Source: Bacteroidia bacterium (GTDB taxonomy: Bacteria > Bacteroidota > Bacteroidia > B-17B0 > Aurantibacillaceae). Taken from it: 64,000 nucleotides of DNA. The stretch lies in assembly GCA_022841465.1 (NCBI GenBank), contig JALHRL010000018.1, positions 1 through 64,000 on the forward strand, in the 5' to 3' direction. The notes under the pieces were generated by a model. The model made no database searches and was not told the DNA's origin. It was given only the letters and a program-made list of their open reading frames with translations. The position numbers and the translations under genes were made by a program. Position 1 is the stretch's first letter. Each line of letters begins with the position of its first letter. This document shows, piece by piece, positions 56,221 to 64,000 of this stretch.

Positions 56221-56820
56221 TTATCTGTTTATTTCTTTCAGTAACTTTTCGAATTCTGGTTTAAGTTCATTTATTTTACCTGCCGTAACCCCTATTGTAA
56301 TTTGGTTTTTTAGGTGATGCGGTCGCTTATGAATTTTATAATCCTTAGGCATAAACGAAAAACCAAAACTTACACTAAACTCGTCGTAATGATTGTTATT
56401 AGTAGTGGTGTTTGTAATTCCGTTGTTGTTGTTTTTAAAAATTACAAGTTCAATTTCATTATTGTGCCAAATACCATTAAGATAAATAGAACCTTGAACT
56501 TTAACGTTTTTTTGAGTGTTATTTGAAATGGCATCAAATACTTGTTTGTTTAAATGAATTACATAGTACAACGAAGTTCCTAAAAGGTCATCAATCCAAT
56601 TGTCCAGTGTATCACTTTTAGATTTGAATTTATCAAATTCTATTTTTAAGACTAGTTCGTTTTTTGTCTCATTAAAAAACACCAAAGCTCTGTTACTTTC
56701 AGAATAGCAATTGGTTTTTTGCACGCACGTTTGCAAGTAAGCCGATGAAGAAATTACGTTTTGCGATTGGCTATAAAAGCTAATAATGGTGAATATTAAA
56801 ATTAAATATATATTTTTCAT
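56221..56820 (-). CDS. Hypothetical secreted protein
   Basis: The 199-residue protein has a Sec signal (to about residue 19, ending SQSQ) and a beta-rich body. A segment with QGSIYLNGIWHNNEIELVIF recalls the YceI lipocalin pattern, though weakly, and an Asn/Thr run (about 130-145) interrupts it. I cannot name the family with confidence. It converges on the outer-membrane protein gene with 5 bases between stop codons, and ends 4 bases downstream of dnaG on the same strand, so it may be co-transcribed with dnaG. Confidence 0.65.
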   Translation of the reverse strand: MKNIYLILIFTIISFYSQSQNVISSSAYLQTCVQKTNCYSESNRALVFFNETKNELVLKIEFDKFKSKSDTLDNWIDDLLGTSLYYVIHLNKQVFDAISNNTQKNVKVQGSIYLNGIWHNNEIELVIFKNNNNGITNTTTNNNHYDEFSVSFGFSFMPKDYKIHKRPHHLKNQITIGVTAGKINELKPEFEKLLKEINR

Positions 56821-56824
56821 ACTA

Positions 56825-58801
56825 TTACTTTGTTACTACTCTTCCTAATAATTTGTTTACACGTATTTTACTTCTTTCTAAATCAACCAGTTTTTTTTGA
56901 ACAGCATAAATATCATCGTCACTTAATGTTTTAATAGAATCTTTCAATTCTTTAATTCTTTCGCTTAAATATTTTTCTTTTAAACTCAACAGCATGTGCG
57001 AAACAGATTTTTTAACTTCTAATTTTTCGTCGTTTACATATACGCCAAACTTTTCCCATTTCGGACTTAAATCATAACCAATATGGGCTACATTTAATGT
57101 AAAACTGCTAATGGCAGGGTTGGTGTGATTGGTAAAATGTTTAAGGCTGGGTAATTCTCCTTTTTCTATTTCGTGAACAAACTCATCTAATATTAGTTGG
57201 TGTATGGGGTCTTTAAATTCTATTTCATCTCTCCATAATTCAAACAAAACATATTCGCAAACTGTTAATTCTAAAGCTTGTATTTCTTTTTCTTCATTTT
57301 CCTGATCAACAGTAATTATAATATTACCATAATTCATCATTAGTTTCAGTAACTCTTGCTCTTCAAACCAAATTAAATCAACCGGCTCTTCTTTTAATTC
57401 TTCTGTTGTTGTAATGCCCGTTTCTTGGTTTTGTTCTTGAGAATAATCATTTGATTTCCCTTTTACGGAACTATTTCTTCGTAATTTATTTACCTCTGTT
57501 TGCAGTATTTGTTCGGCCATCTCCATAATAGAAGCGCATTCTTTTACGTAAATACTGCGCGTAATATTATCGGGTATTAAGGAAATATTTTGAACCAAAT
57601 CTTTAATAATTTCTGCTTTTTTAATAGGGTCGTTTTTTGTTTCTGCACTAAGTTTTCTGGCTTTAAAAATTAAAAAATCAGTAGCATTATTTTTTAAGTA
57701 AGTTGCATATTCTTCGGCAGTAACTTTTCTGCTAAACGAATCGGGGTCGTCGTTGTCAGGAAACAACAATACCTTTACATTCATACCTTCTTCTAAAAGC
57801 AAAGGAATTGCGCGTGCGCTGGCTTTTTGTCCGGCTTCATCGCCATCGTATAAAATAACAACATTGTTGGTAAAGCGATGAATAGCTTTAATTTGCTCTA
57901 AGGTTAACGAAGTTCCGCTAGAGGCAACTACGTTTTCAATTCCGGCTTGGTGCATGGCAATTACATCCATGTAACCTTCTACCAAATAACATAAATTATT
58001 TTGTTGTATTGCTTTTTTACCTAACCATAAACCGTACAATACTTTGCTTTTATTGTAAATATCGGTTTCGGGACTATTAATGTATTTAGCAATTTTTTTA
58101 TCAGACGATAAAGTTCTTCCTCCAAAGGCAACAACCCTTCCACCGGAATCGTGTATGGGAAACATAACACGTCCGGCATAACGGTCAAATAAATCGTTAG
58201 CGGTTATTTCGTTTCCTTCCACATATTGGTTGCTTAAAATACTCATACCTGTTTTTGCAAGGTATTCGGGCTTATAAGTAGCTTTAATTGCTGCGTTAGT
58301 AAATGCTTTTCTTTCTTCTAAGCTATATCCTAATTGAAATTTGGTAATAATATCGGGACGTAATCCTCTTTCTATAAAATAACTTAATCCAATAGATTTA
58401 CCCTCATCGCTTTCATTCATTATTTCATTAAAGTAACGTGCGGCAAATTGCATTACAATGAGCATGCTTTCGCGCTCTCCCAATTTTTGTTGCTCTTCGG
58501 GGGTAACTTCTTTTTCTACAACTTCAATACCGTATTTATTGGCCAACCACTTTAATGCCTCCGGGTAACTAAGGCTTAAATGCTCCATAATAAAATTAAT
58601 GCTGGTGCCGGCTTTACCGCAACCAAAACATTTATAAATACCTTTTACAGGTGAAACGGTAAAGGAGGGTGTTTTTTCGCCATGAAAGGGACATAAACCC
58701 AATAAATTGGCACCACGTTTTTTAAGCGTTATAAATTCACCCAAAACTTCTTCAACTCGGGCGGCTTCAATTATTTTATCTACGGTATCGCGAGGTATCA
58801 C
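56825..58801 (-). CDS. dnaG: DNA primase
   Basis: DnaG makes RNA primers for replication. The 658-residue protein has the CHC2 zinc finger (Cys37, His40, Cys58, Cys61 in CPFHG and CFGCG), the RNA polymerase domain with the conserved VVAFGGR, and the Toprim motif EGYMDVIAMH with Glu near residue 273 followed by the ASSGTSLT motif. The C-terminal helicase-binding region carries an acidic insert with no match I recognise. It is 4 bases upstream of a hypothetical secreted protein gene. Confidence 0.96.
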   Translation of the reverse strand: MIPRDTVDKIIEAARVEEVLGEFITLKKRGANLLGLCPFHGEKTPSFTVSPVKGIYKCFGCGKAGTSINFIMEHLSLSYPEALKWLANKYGIEVVEKEVTPEEQQKLGERESMLIVMQFAARYFNEIMNESDEGKSIGLSYFIERGLRPDIITKFQLGYSLEERKAFTNAAIKATYKPEYLAKTGMSILSNQYVEGNEITANDLFDRYAGRVMFPIHDSGGRVVAFGGRTLSSDKKIAKYINSPETDIYNKSKVLYGLWLGKKAIQQNNLCYLVEGYMDVIAMHQAGIENVVASSGTSLTLEQIKAIHRFTNNVVILYDGDEAGQKASARAIPLLLEEGMNVKVLLFPDNDDPDSFSRKVTAEEYATYLKNNATDFLIFKARKLSAETKNDPIKKAEIIKDLVQNISLIPDNITRSIYVKECASIMEMAEQILQTEVNKLRRNSSVKGKSNDYSQEQNQETGITTTEELKEEPVDLIWFEEQELLKLMMNYGNIIITVDQENEEKEIQALELTVCEYVLFELWRDEIEFKDPIHQLILDEFVHEIEKGELPSLKHFTNHTNPAISSFTLNVAHIGYDLSPKWEKFGVYVNDEKLEVKKSVSHMLLSLKEKYLSERIKELKDSIKTLSDDDIYAVQKKLVDLERSKIRVNKLLGRVVTK

Positions 58802-58870
58802 TTTAAAATAAGTAGAACTTTAAAGATACGCATAATTCAGAAAGAGATTTTGAATTTAAATCATTGTCAA

Positions 58871-58899
58871 TAAAAAACCCAACCTGATTGGGTTGGGCG
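58871..58899 (-). terminator. Intrinsic terminator after the RRM gene
   Basis: CCCAACC (58878-58884) pairs with GGTTGGG (58891-58897). Read on the minus strand the stem is followed by TTTTTTA, ending the transcript of the RNA-binding protein gene before dnaG. Confidence 0.88.
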
Positions 58900-58925
58900 A
58901 ATAAAAATTTTATTTTTAATGATAA

Positions 58926-59210
58926 TTAACCGTTGCTTGCGGCGCTGTTTTCAGTATCGTTGTTTTCTTTTTTACCTTTTGCTTCAGCAACTACAATTGC
59001 TCTTTCAAAGTGAGAGGTGCCATTTAAAGCATTAATGGCAGCGTTGGCTTCATCATCGTTGGCCATTTCTACAAAGCCGTATCCTTTGCTTCTTTTCGTT
59101 TCCTTATCTTTTATAATTCTTACGCTTGTAACTTCGCCGTAAGCAGAAAATAATTCAGAAAGGGCTTGTTCACGCACCTTAAAACTGATGTTGCTGACAA
59201 AAATGTTCAT
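58926..59210 (-). CDS. RRM-domain RNA-binding protein
   Basis: The 94-residue protein is a single RNA recognition motif with RNP2 as IFVSNI at residues 3-8 and RNP1 as KGYGFVEM (about 42-49), followed by an acidic/Asn-rich tail. Similar proteins in cyanobacteria and Bacteroidota bind single-stranded RNA. A Bacteroides member controls global gene expression, and it is the closest functional guide. It is a separate unit with its own terminator, upstream of dnaG. Confidence 0.94.
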   Translation of the reverse strand: MNIFVSNISFKVREQALSELFSAYGEVTSVRIIKDKETKRSKGYGFVEMANDDEANAAINALNGTSHFERAIVVAEAKGKKENNDTENSAASNG

Positions 59211-59314
59211 TGTTTTATTTAGTTAATTTAGTTAAGTAAAATTAATAAATAAATCAATAAATACAACGCATTGATAAAAAAAAATGGCAATTGGTCGAAA
59301 AATCCGGTTTTTTA

Positions 59315-59695
59315 TTAAAACAATTTAGCAACAACACTTATCTCTACGTTAGCGTCCTTCGGTAATCGGGCAGCCTGAATAGTGGCACGGGTTGGAAAAT
59401 CGCCTTTAAAATAACCGGCATAAACTTCATTCACATGCACAAAATTGTTCATGTCGTTTAAAAATATGGTGGTTTTTACAATGTTATCATAGGTACAGCC
59501 GCAAGCCTTTAAAATAGCACCAATGTAATCCATCACAATTTTGGTTTCTTCTTTTATAGGGGCTTTAATTAACTGTTTACTCTGTAAATCCATGGCAATG
59601 GTTCCGCTTAAATAAACGGTATCGCCAACAATCATGGCTTGATTATAGGGGCCAATTGGCGCAGGAGCATCCGGGGTATTAATTATTTTTTTCAT
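59315..59695 (-). CDS. ridA: RidA family protein
   Basis: RidA hydrolyses reactive enamine/imine intermediates from amino-acid dehydratases. The 126-residue trimeric-fold protein has GPYNQAMIVGDTVYLSGTIA near the N-terminus and the conserved catalytic Arg in FPTRATIQAARLPKDA near the C-terminus. It is separated from its neighbours by gaps of about 100 bases on each side and seems to be a single-gene unit. Confidence 0.95.
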   Translation of the reverse strand: MKKIINTPDAPAPIGPYNQAMIVGDTVYLSGTIAMDLQSKQLIKAPIKEETKIVMDYIGAILKACGCTYDNIVKTTIFLNDMNNFVHVNEVYAGYFKGDFPTRATIQAARLPKDANVEISVVAKLF

Positions 59696-59855
59696 AATAA
59701 ACTTTTAATGTTCTTTAATACTTGATAATTACTCTGTTCTAAAACAGGAATAAATGTAATAATTATTTCTAAACTTAATCCACAAACGGTTAAAATAGGT
59801 TTTGATATTACGACCTATTAAAAAGTTTAGTGCTACCTTCAAAACCTGTAAAGCT

Positions 59856-61097
59856 ATGGTGTTTCTGTTGTTTAAAGAAAGTGTGCGATTTGCCTGGCAG
59901 GCTTTGGTGGGTAATAAACTGCGCTCTTTTTTAAGCTTGTTAGGTATTACTATTGGTATTTTTGCCATCATTTTAGTTTTTACCATTGTAGATAGTTTAG
60001 AGAGTAATATTCGTTCCTCCATACAATCATTAGGAAATAATGTAATTTATGTTCAAAAATGGCCATGGTCGTTTGGCGAAAATTATCCTTGGTGGAAATA
60101 TATGAACAGGCCCTTACCGCAGTACGAAGAATTGGAAGACTTAATTAAGCGAAGTAAAACTACTGAGGCTTTGGCTTACCGAATGGGTGTAAGAAAGGTG
60201 GTGAAGTTTCAATCGAACAGTATAGAAAATTGTGTAATTGGTGGTATATCTCACGAGTTTTTTAAAATTAAAAATTTTGAAATAAGCGATGGACGCTACT
60301 TTACCTTATCGGAAGCAGAAGGGGGGTATCAGGTAGCATTAATAGGAGATAAAATTAAGGAAGGTTTATTTCCGAACACCGACCCCTTAGGAAAACAAAT
60401 AAAAATTAGCGGATTTAAAGCAACCGTTATTGGGGTTATAAAAAAAGAAGGAGAAAGTATGTTGGGTGGGTCTATGGATAACCAAGTGCTTATTCCTTTT
60501 AATTTCGGTCGCAAATTTATGGATACCCGATCAGAGAACTCAGACCCTATTATTTTTGCAAAGGCAAAGCCCAATATTACCAATGTAGAAATGGCAGACG
60601 AGTTAACAGGTTTATTGCGTTCGGTAAGAAGACTTAAACCTGCCGCAGAAGATAATTTTGCCTTAAATGAAACCAGTTTGTTAAGCAAAGGATTTGATAT
60701 GTTGTTTGATATTATAGGAAAGGCGGGCTGGATAATAGGAGGCTTTTCTATTTTAGTAGGAGGTTTTGGAATTGCCAATATTATGTTTGTTTCGGTAAGA
60801 GAGCGCACCAACATTATTGGAATTCAAAAAAGTTTAGGGGCTAAAAACCATTTTATTTTAATTCAGTTTTTAACAGAAAGTATTTTGCTTAGTTTGTTTG
60901 GCGGAATAATTGGTCTTTTACTTATTTATTTGCTCACTTTTGGTGCCAGTGGAGCCATAGATATGGAAATAACTTTAACCGCCACCAATATATTTTTAGG
61001 ATTAACAGTATCTGTATTAATTGGCGTAATTAGTGGCTTTGTGCCTGCTTATGGCGCTTCGCAATTAGACCCAGTAGAAGCAATAAGAACAACCTAG
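59856..61097 (+). CDS. MacB-type ABC transporter permease
   Basis: The 413-residue protein matches MacB/FtsX permeases: one N-terminal membrane span (about residues 20-45), a large periplasmic MacB_PCD domain with SLGNNVIYVQKW and GMGxRKVVKFQ-like segments, and three C-terminal spans with the FtsX signature ERTNIIGIQKSLGAKN. I start it at ATG 59856. A TTG at 59802 would add 18 residues before the span. The usual ATPase partner gene is not adjacent, so it must come from elsewhere. The substrate is unknown. Confidence 0.92.
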   Translation: MVFLLFKESVRFAWQALVGNKLRSFLSLLGITIGIFAIILVFTIVDSLESNIRSSIQSLGNNVIYVQKWPWSFGENYPWWKYMNRPLPQYEELEDLIKRSKTTEALAYRMGVRKVVKFQSNSIENCVIGGISHEFFKIKNFEISDGRYFTLSEAEGGYQVALIGDKIKEGLFPNTDPLGKQIKISGFKATVIGVIKKEGESMLGGSMDNQVLIPFNFGRKFMDTRSENSDPIIFAKAKPNITNVEMADELTGLLRSVRRLKPAAEDNFALNETSLLSKGFDMLFDIIGKAGWIIGGFSILVGGFGIANIMFVSVRERTNIIGIQKSLGAKNHFILIQFLTESILLSLFGGIIGLLLIYLLTFGASGAIDMEITLTATNIFLGLTVSVLIGVISGFVPAYGASQLDPVEAIRTT

Positions 61098-61101
61098 TTA
61101 A

Positions 61102-61440
61102 ATGAAAAGACCAAAAATAATTTCTGTACTGTGCATCATTGGTTTTATAATGGTTGTTTTTGCTTTTGTAAATGTTTTTTCGCCCGATATTAAAAAAATT
61201 GGAATGGCGGTTCCGGCGCTTTACGGAGCCATTATAGCCATGCAGTTTATTTCATTAGTTGGAGTGTGGTATTTTAAACAATGGGGCACTACGGCATATT
61301 TAATTGCTTTTTTTAGCAAACTAATTTTTCATATGCTCATTAACGATACAGGAATTGGTTTTTATGTATTTGTTTTAGTGTCTATTATTTCAGCGGTTTA
61401 TTTTCTGCGATATTTTACTAAAATGAACCCTAATTTCTAA
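61102..61440 (+). CDS. Small hypothetical membrane protein
   Basis: The 112-residue protein has four predicted membrane spans (about residues 8-26, 36-55, 63-80 and 84-103) and short loops. No motif I recognise is present. It starts 4 bases after the permease stop, so it is very probably co-transcribed with it. Confidence 0.7.
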   Translation: MKRPKIISVLCIIGFIMVVFAFVNVFSPDIKKIGMAVPALYGAIIAMQFISLVGVWYFKQWGTTAYLIAFFSKLIFHMLINDTGIGFYVFVLVSIISAVYFLRYFTKMNPNF

Positions 61441-61506
61441 AAGGGGGATTTAATCGTCTTATTTTTTAGTCAAATCATCTAATTTTAACCTAATTCAAGA
61501 TAAATG

Positions 61507-61540
61507 TTTTGTTATATTCCTTTTTTTTTGTATAACTTTA
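61507..61540 (+). promoter_or_regulatory. Candidate recQ promoter
   Basis: TTTTG (61507-61511) is followed after 21 bases by TAACTTTA (61533-61540), close to the Bacteroidota consensus. The recQ start codon lies 57 bases downstream. The interval has no other gene. Confidence 0.5.
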
Positions 61541-61597
61541 TAGGAGAATAAGGATTTTATTCACTCAACAATAACTAGTTTTTAATCAATAATAGGA

Positions 61598-63808
61598 ATG
61601 ATTGCCGAAGTAGAAACACCAGAACTGTTAGAATCGCTAAAGAGTTTTTTTGGCTTTGACAAGTTTAAAGGGAACCAAGAAAAGATAATTAAAAGTATAC
61701 TAAACAGAAAGGATACTTTTGTAATAATGCCAACCGGCGGAGGTAAAAGTTTATGTTACCAATTACCCGCTATTTTAAACGAAGGAACGGCAATAATTGT
61801 TTCTCCACTTATTGCCTTAATGAAAAATCAGGTAGATGCTATTCGTGGTTTTAGCGACCAAGATGGTATTGCACACTTTTTAAATTCATCTTTAAACAAA
61901 GCAGATACTTTAAAAGTAAAGAAAGATGTTACCGGCGGAAAAACAAAACTGTTATATGTAGCACCTGAAACATTAACCAAAGAAGATAACCTTGCTTTTT
62001 TTAGAGAATTTAAAATTTCGTTTTTTGCTATTGATGAGGCGCATTGTATTTCTGAATGGGGACATGATTTCAGGCCGGAATACCGCCGTTTACGCCCACT
62101 AATAGATTCATTAGGAGAAAACATACCTGTAATGGCATTAACTGCTACGGCAACTCCAAAGGTACAACAAGATATTCAAAAAAACTTAGGCATGCAAAAT
62201 GCCAATGTGTTTAAATCATCGTTTAATCGTTCTAATTTATTTTATGAAGTAAGGCCTAAGCAAAATGTTATAAAAGAAATAATAAAGTTTGTAAAGCAAA
62301 ACTCCGGTAAAAGCGGAATTATTTATTGTTTATCGCGCAAAAAAGTAGAAGAGGTTGCTCAGCTGTTAAAAGTAAATGGTATAAAGGCTTCTGCTTACCA
62401 TGCAGGATTAGACGCCAAAGAAAGAGCACGAACACAAGATATGTTTCTAATGGAAGATTTGGATGTAATAGTTGCAACCATTGCTTTTGGAATGGGTATT
62501 GATAAACCCGATGTGCGCTATGTAATTCATCACGATATTCCAAAATCATTAGAAGGGTATTACCAAGAAACAGGTCGTGCAGGGCGCGATGGTGGTGAAG
62601 GAAATTGTTTAACTTTTTACAGCTACGATGATATTATTAAGCTGGAAAAGTTTATGAAAGACAAACCGGTAGCCGAACAAGAAATTGGAAAGCAAATGTT
62701 ATCGGAAACATCTTCCTTTGCCGAAACAAGTAGTTGCCGTCGTAAATTTTTACTGCATTATTTTGGTGAAGAGTTTGAAGAGAAAAAATGCGGCGAGATG
62801 TGCGATAACTGCCGTACTCCAAAACAAAAATTTGAAGCCAAAGAAGATTTGGAATTAGTATTAGAGTGTATTATAGAAATGAAAGAAAAACACAAATTAC
62901 GCGATGTAATTAATGTGTTAATGGGAACCCTTACTGCTACTGCAAAATCATACAAACACAATCAATTAGATAGCTGGAGCAAAGGTATAGAAGATGAGAA
63001 GGAAGAAAAATTCTGGCAATCGGTATTAAGACAAGCAATTGTAAACGGATATATTACAAAAGATATTGAAAATTATGGTTTATTAAAAGTAGCAGATAAA
63101 GGTCATGCGTTTTTGAAAAAACCACATAGTATTAAGTTTACCCGTGATAGAGATTTTAATAATACCGATAAAGACGAAGAAGATATTGTTACCGGCGGTA
63201 AAGGTAGTGGTGCTTCTGATGAGGTGTTGTATAATATGCTAAAAGATTTGGTAAAGAAAACCGCTAAAGCTAAAAATTTACCTCCTTACGTAATTTTTCA
63301 GGAAACTTCTTTAGAGGAAATGGCTATTCAGTATCCTATTACCATGGATGAGCTAACCAAAATTAGCGGAGTAGGTGCGGGTAAAGCAGCAAAGTACGGT
63401 AAACCCTTTTTAGAGTTAATTAAAAAGTATGTAGAAGAAAATGAAATAGAACGCCCTAGCGATATGGTTATTAAATCGGTAGTTAATAAATCCGGTTTAA
63501 AAGTATACATCATTCAAAACATTGACAGGAAAGTTAGTTTGAAAGATATGGCCAAAAGCAAAAGCAAGAGTATTGATGAATTGCTGGATGATATTGAAAC
63601 CATAGTAGCATCGGGAACCAAGGTTAATTTAAATTATTACATTGATGAAATAATGGATGAAGAGAAGCAGGAAGAAGTAATGGAATATTTTAAAGAAAGC
63701 GAAACAGATAGTATTGATAAGGCTTTAAAAGAGTTAGGTGGAGCTGATTATACCGAGCAAGAATTGCGTATTATGCGCATTAAGTTTTATTCTGAATTTG
63801 GAAATTAA
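61598..63808 (+). CDS. recQ: ATP-dependent DNA helicase RecQ
   Basis: RecQ is a 3'-5' helicase working in recombinational repair. The 736 residues show Walker A TGGGKS (about 46-51), the DEAH box (146-149) followed by WGHDFRPEYRRL, helicase C motifs QETGRAGRDG, a zinc site with CRRK and CGEMCDNC, the winged-helix RQC region, and an HRDC domain with TKISGVGAGKAAKYG. A C-terminal extension of about 110 residues follows, probably helix-turn-helix, typical of Bacteroidota RecQ. A strong terminator ends the unit. Confidence 0.96.
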   Translation: MIAEVETPELLESLKSFFGFDKFKGNQEKIIKSILNRKDTFVIMPTGGGKSLCYQLPAILNEGTAIIVSPLIALMKNQVDAIRGFSDQDGIAHFLNSSLNKADTLKVKKDVTGGKTKLLYVAPETLTKEDNLAFFREFKISFFAIDEAHCISEWGHDFRPEYRRLRPLIDSLGENIPVMALTATATPKVQQDIQKNLGMQNANVFKSSFNRSNLFYEVRPKQNVIKEIIKFVKQNSGKSGIIYCLSRKKVEEVAQLLKVNGIKASAYHAGLDAKERARTQDMFLMEDLDVIVATIAFGMGIDKPDVRYVIHHDIPKSLEGYYQETGRAGRDGGEGNCLTFYSYDDIIKLEKFMKDKPVAEQEIGKQMLSETSSFAETSSCRRKFLLHYFGEEFEEKKCGEMCDNCRTPKQKFEAKEDLELVLECIIEMKEKHKLRDVINVLMGTLTATAKSYKHNQLDSWSKGIEDEKEEKFWQSVLRQAIVNGYITKDIENYGLLKVADKGHAFLKKPHSIKFTRDRDFNNTDKDEEDIVTGGKGSGASDEVLYNMLKDLVKKTAKAKNLPPYVIFQETSLEEMAIQYPITMDELTKISGVGAGKAAKYGKPFLELIKKYVEENEIERPSDMVIKSVVNKSGLKVYIIQNIDRKVSLKDMAKSKSKSIDELLDDIETIVASGTKVNLNYYIDEIMDEEKQEEVMEYFKESETDSIDKALKELGGADYTEQELRIMRIKFYSEFGN

Positions 63809-63827
63809 ACTTCACAACAATTAAACT

Positions 63828-63857
63828 AAAAAGCGCGAGATGTATCTCGCGCTTTTT
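63828..63857 (+). terminator. Intrinsic terminator after recQ
   Basis: GCGCGAGAT pairs perfectly with ATCTCGCGC across the two-base loop GT, flanked by A residues before and T residues after. Confidence 0.93.
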
Positions 63858-63904
63858 GTTTAGAGGAAACCTATTTATTGCATTAGAAATATGCTTATTA
63901 TTTA

Positions 63905-63979
63905 CACAAAACCCGCTTACTGTATGACTAAGCGGGTGTTTGTGCAACCTGCAAAAGATAAAAGTGTTATCGTGCAGGT
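63905..63979. repeat. Two further hairpins at the window end
   Basis: ACCCGCTTA (63911-63919) pairs with TAAGCGGGT (63929-63937) with flanking CACAAA/TTTGTG extending it. Eight bases later ACCTGCA (63947-63953) pairs with TGCAGGT (63973-63979). On the minus strand these could be terminators for a gene that ends just before the window edge, where an in-frame MAVK-stop is visible at about 63984-63998. That gene cannot be judged from so few codons. Confidence 0.5.
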
Positions 63980-64000
63980 ATAATTTATTTAACAGCCATA

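Noticed and set aside
59802-59855. TTG at 59802 as start of the permease
   Set aside because: The 18 extra residues are not typical of MacB-type permeases; the ATG at 59856 precedes the first span directly.
63831-64000. Long open frame on the minus strand through the window end
   Set aside because: It runs through the recQ terminator and two other hairpins and shows no family likeness; a short stop-bounded tail near 63984 is a likelier gene end.

Overview
The window is a contiguous piece of an AT-rich chromosome from a member of the Bacteroidota. Four lines of evidence support this. Three secreted proteins end in the C-terminal sorting signal of the type IX secretion system. Several promoters match the Bacteroidota pattern of a -33 TTTG followed after about 19 bp by a -7 TAnnTTTG. 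A-rich leaders replace Shine-Dalgarno sequences. The gene set (EttA, ClpC, T9SS cargo, MbnP-like lipoprotein, baeRF-like protein, FAH next to ClpS and MoxR) fits the phylum. A family or genus cannot be fixed from the sequence alone. No prophage, insertion sequence, CRISPR array or rRNA operon was seen.

Positions 1-13222 hold the core information-processing locus: tRNA-Thr, tuf, tRNA-Trp, secE, nusG, rplK, rplA, rplJ, rplL, rpoB and rpoC, all on the plus strand and closed by a strong terminator. It contains a structured leader in front of rplK that resembles the 23S rRNA L1-binding site, a terminator-like hairpin between rplL and rpoB, and an inverted repeat between rpoB and rpoC. rpoB appears to start with TTG. 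A seven-repeat propeller lipoprotein (13330-14373) follows and may be a later insertion.

Positions 14523-26366 are mostly minus strand. A tight six-gene run holds moxR, a helical protein, fumarylacetoacetase, clpS, an M48 lipoprotein protease and a small protein. Next comes a glycine-rich T9SS cargo protein. A five-gene operon follows (etfB, etfA, bifunctional nuclease, apt, acyl-CoA dehydrogenase), with a near-perfect promoter in front and a terminator behind. The region ends with a yceI-marR unit whose promoter carries two copies of a 12-bp palindrome, the likely MarR operator.

Positions 26486-48575 hold a lipoprotein, clpC and gyrA (divergent), a TPR protein, a small secreted protein translationally coupled to a CUB-domain T9SS cargo, ettA, a DUF4846 protein, ispE, another lipoprotein, nnr with a 38-residue Cys-rich membrane protein, a baeRF3-like protein, a 925-residue repeat T9SS cargo, an OmpH/Skp-like protein and a MazG-like pyrophosphohydrolase.

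Positions 48577-63857 hold a GNAT acetyltransferase, a large M1 peptidase with a predicted outer-membrane barrel at its C-terminus, gltX, a candidate metal-handling cassette (Cys-rich membrane protein, MbnP-like lipoprotein, CxxCxC outer-membrane protein), dnaG, an RRM RNA-binding protein, ridA, a lone MacB-type permease, a small membrane protein and recQ. The last 150 bases hold three successive hairpins.

Most of the window is housekeeping. The best candidates for something less described are the MbnP cassette without a visible MbnH partner, the peptidase-barrel fusion, the yceI-marR control region with its mutually exclusive RNA hairpins, and the rplK leader.
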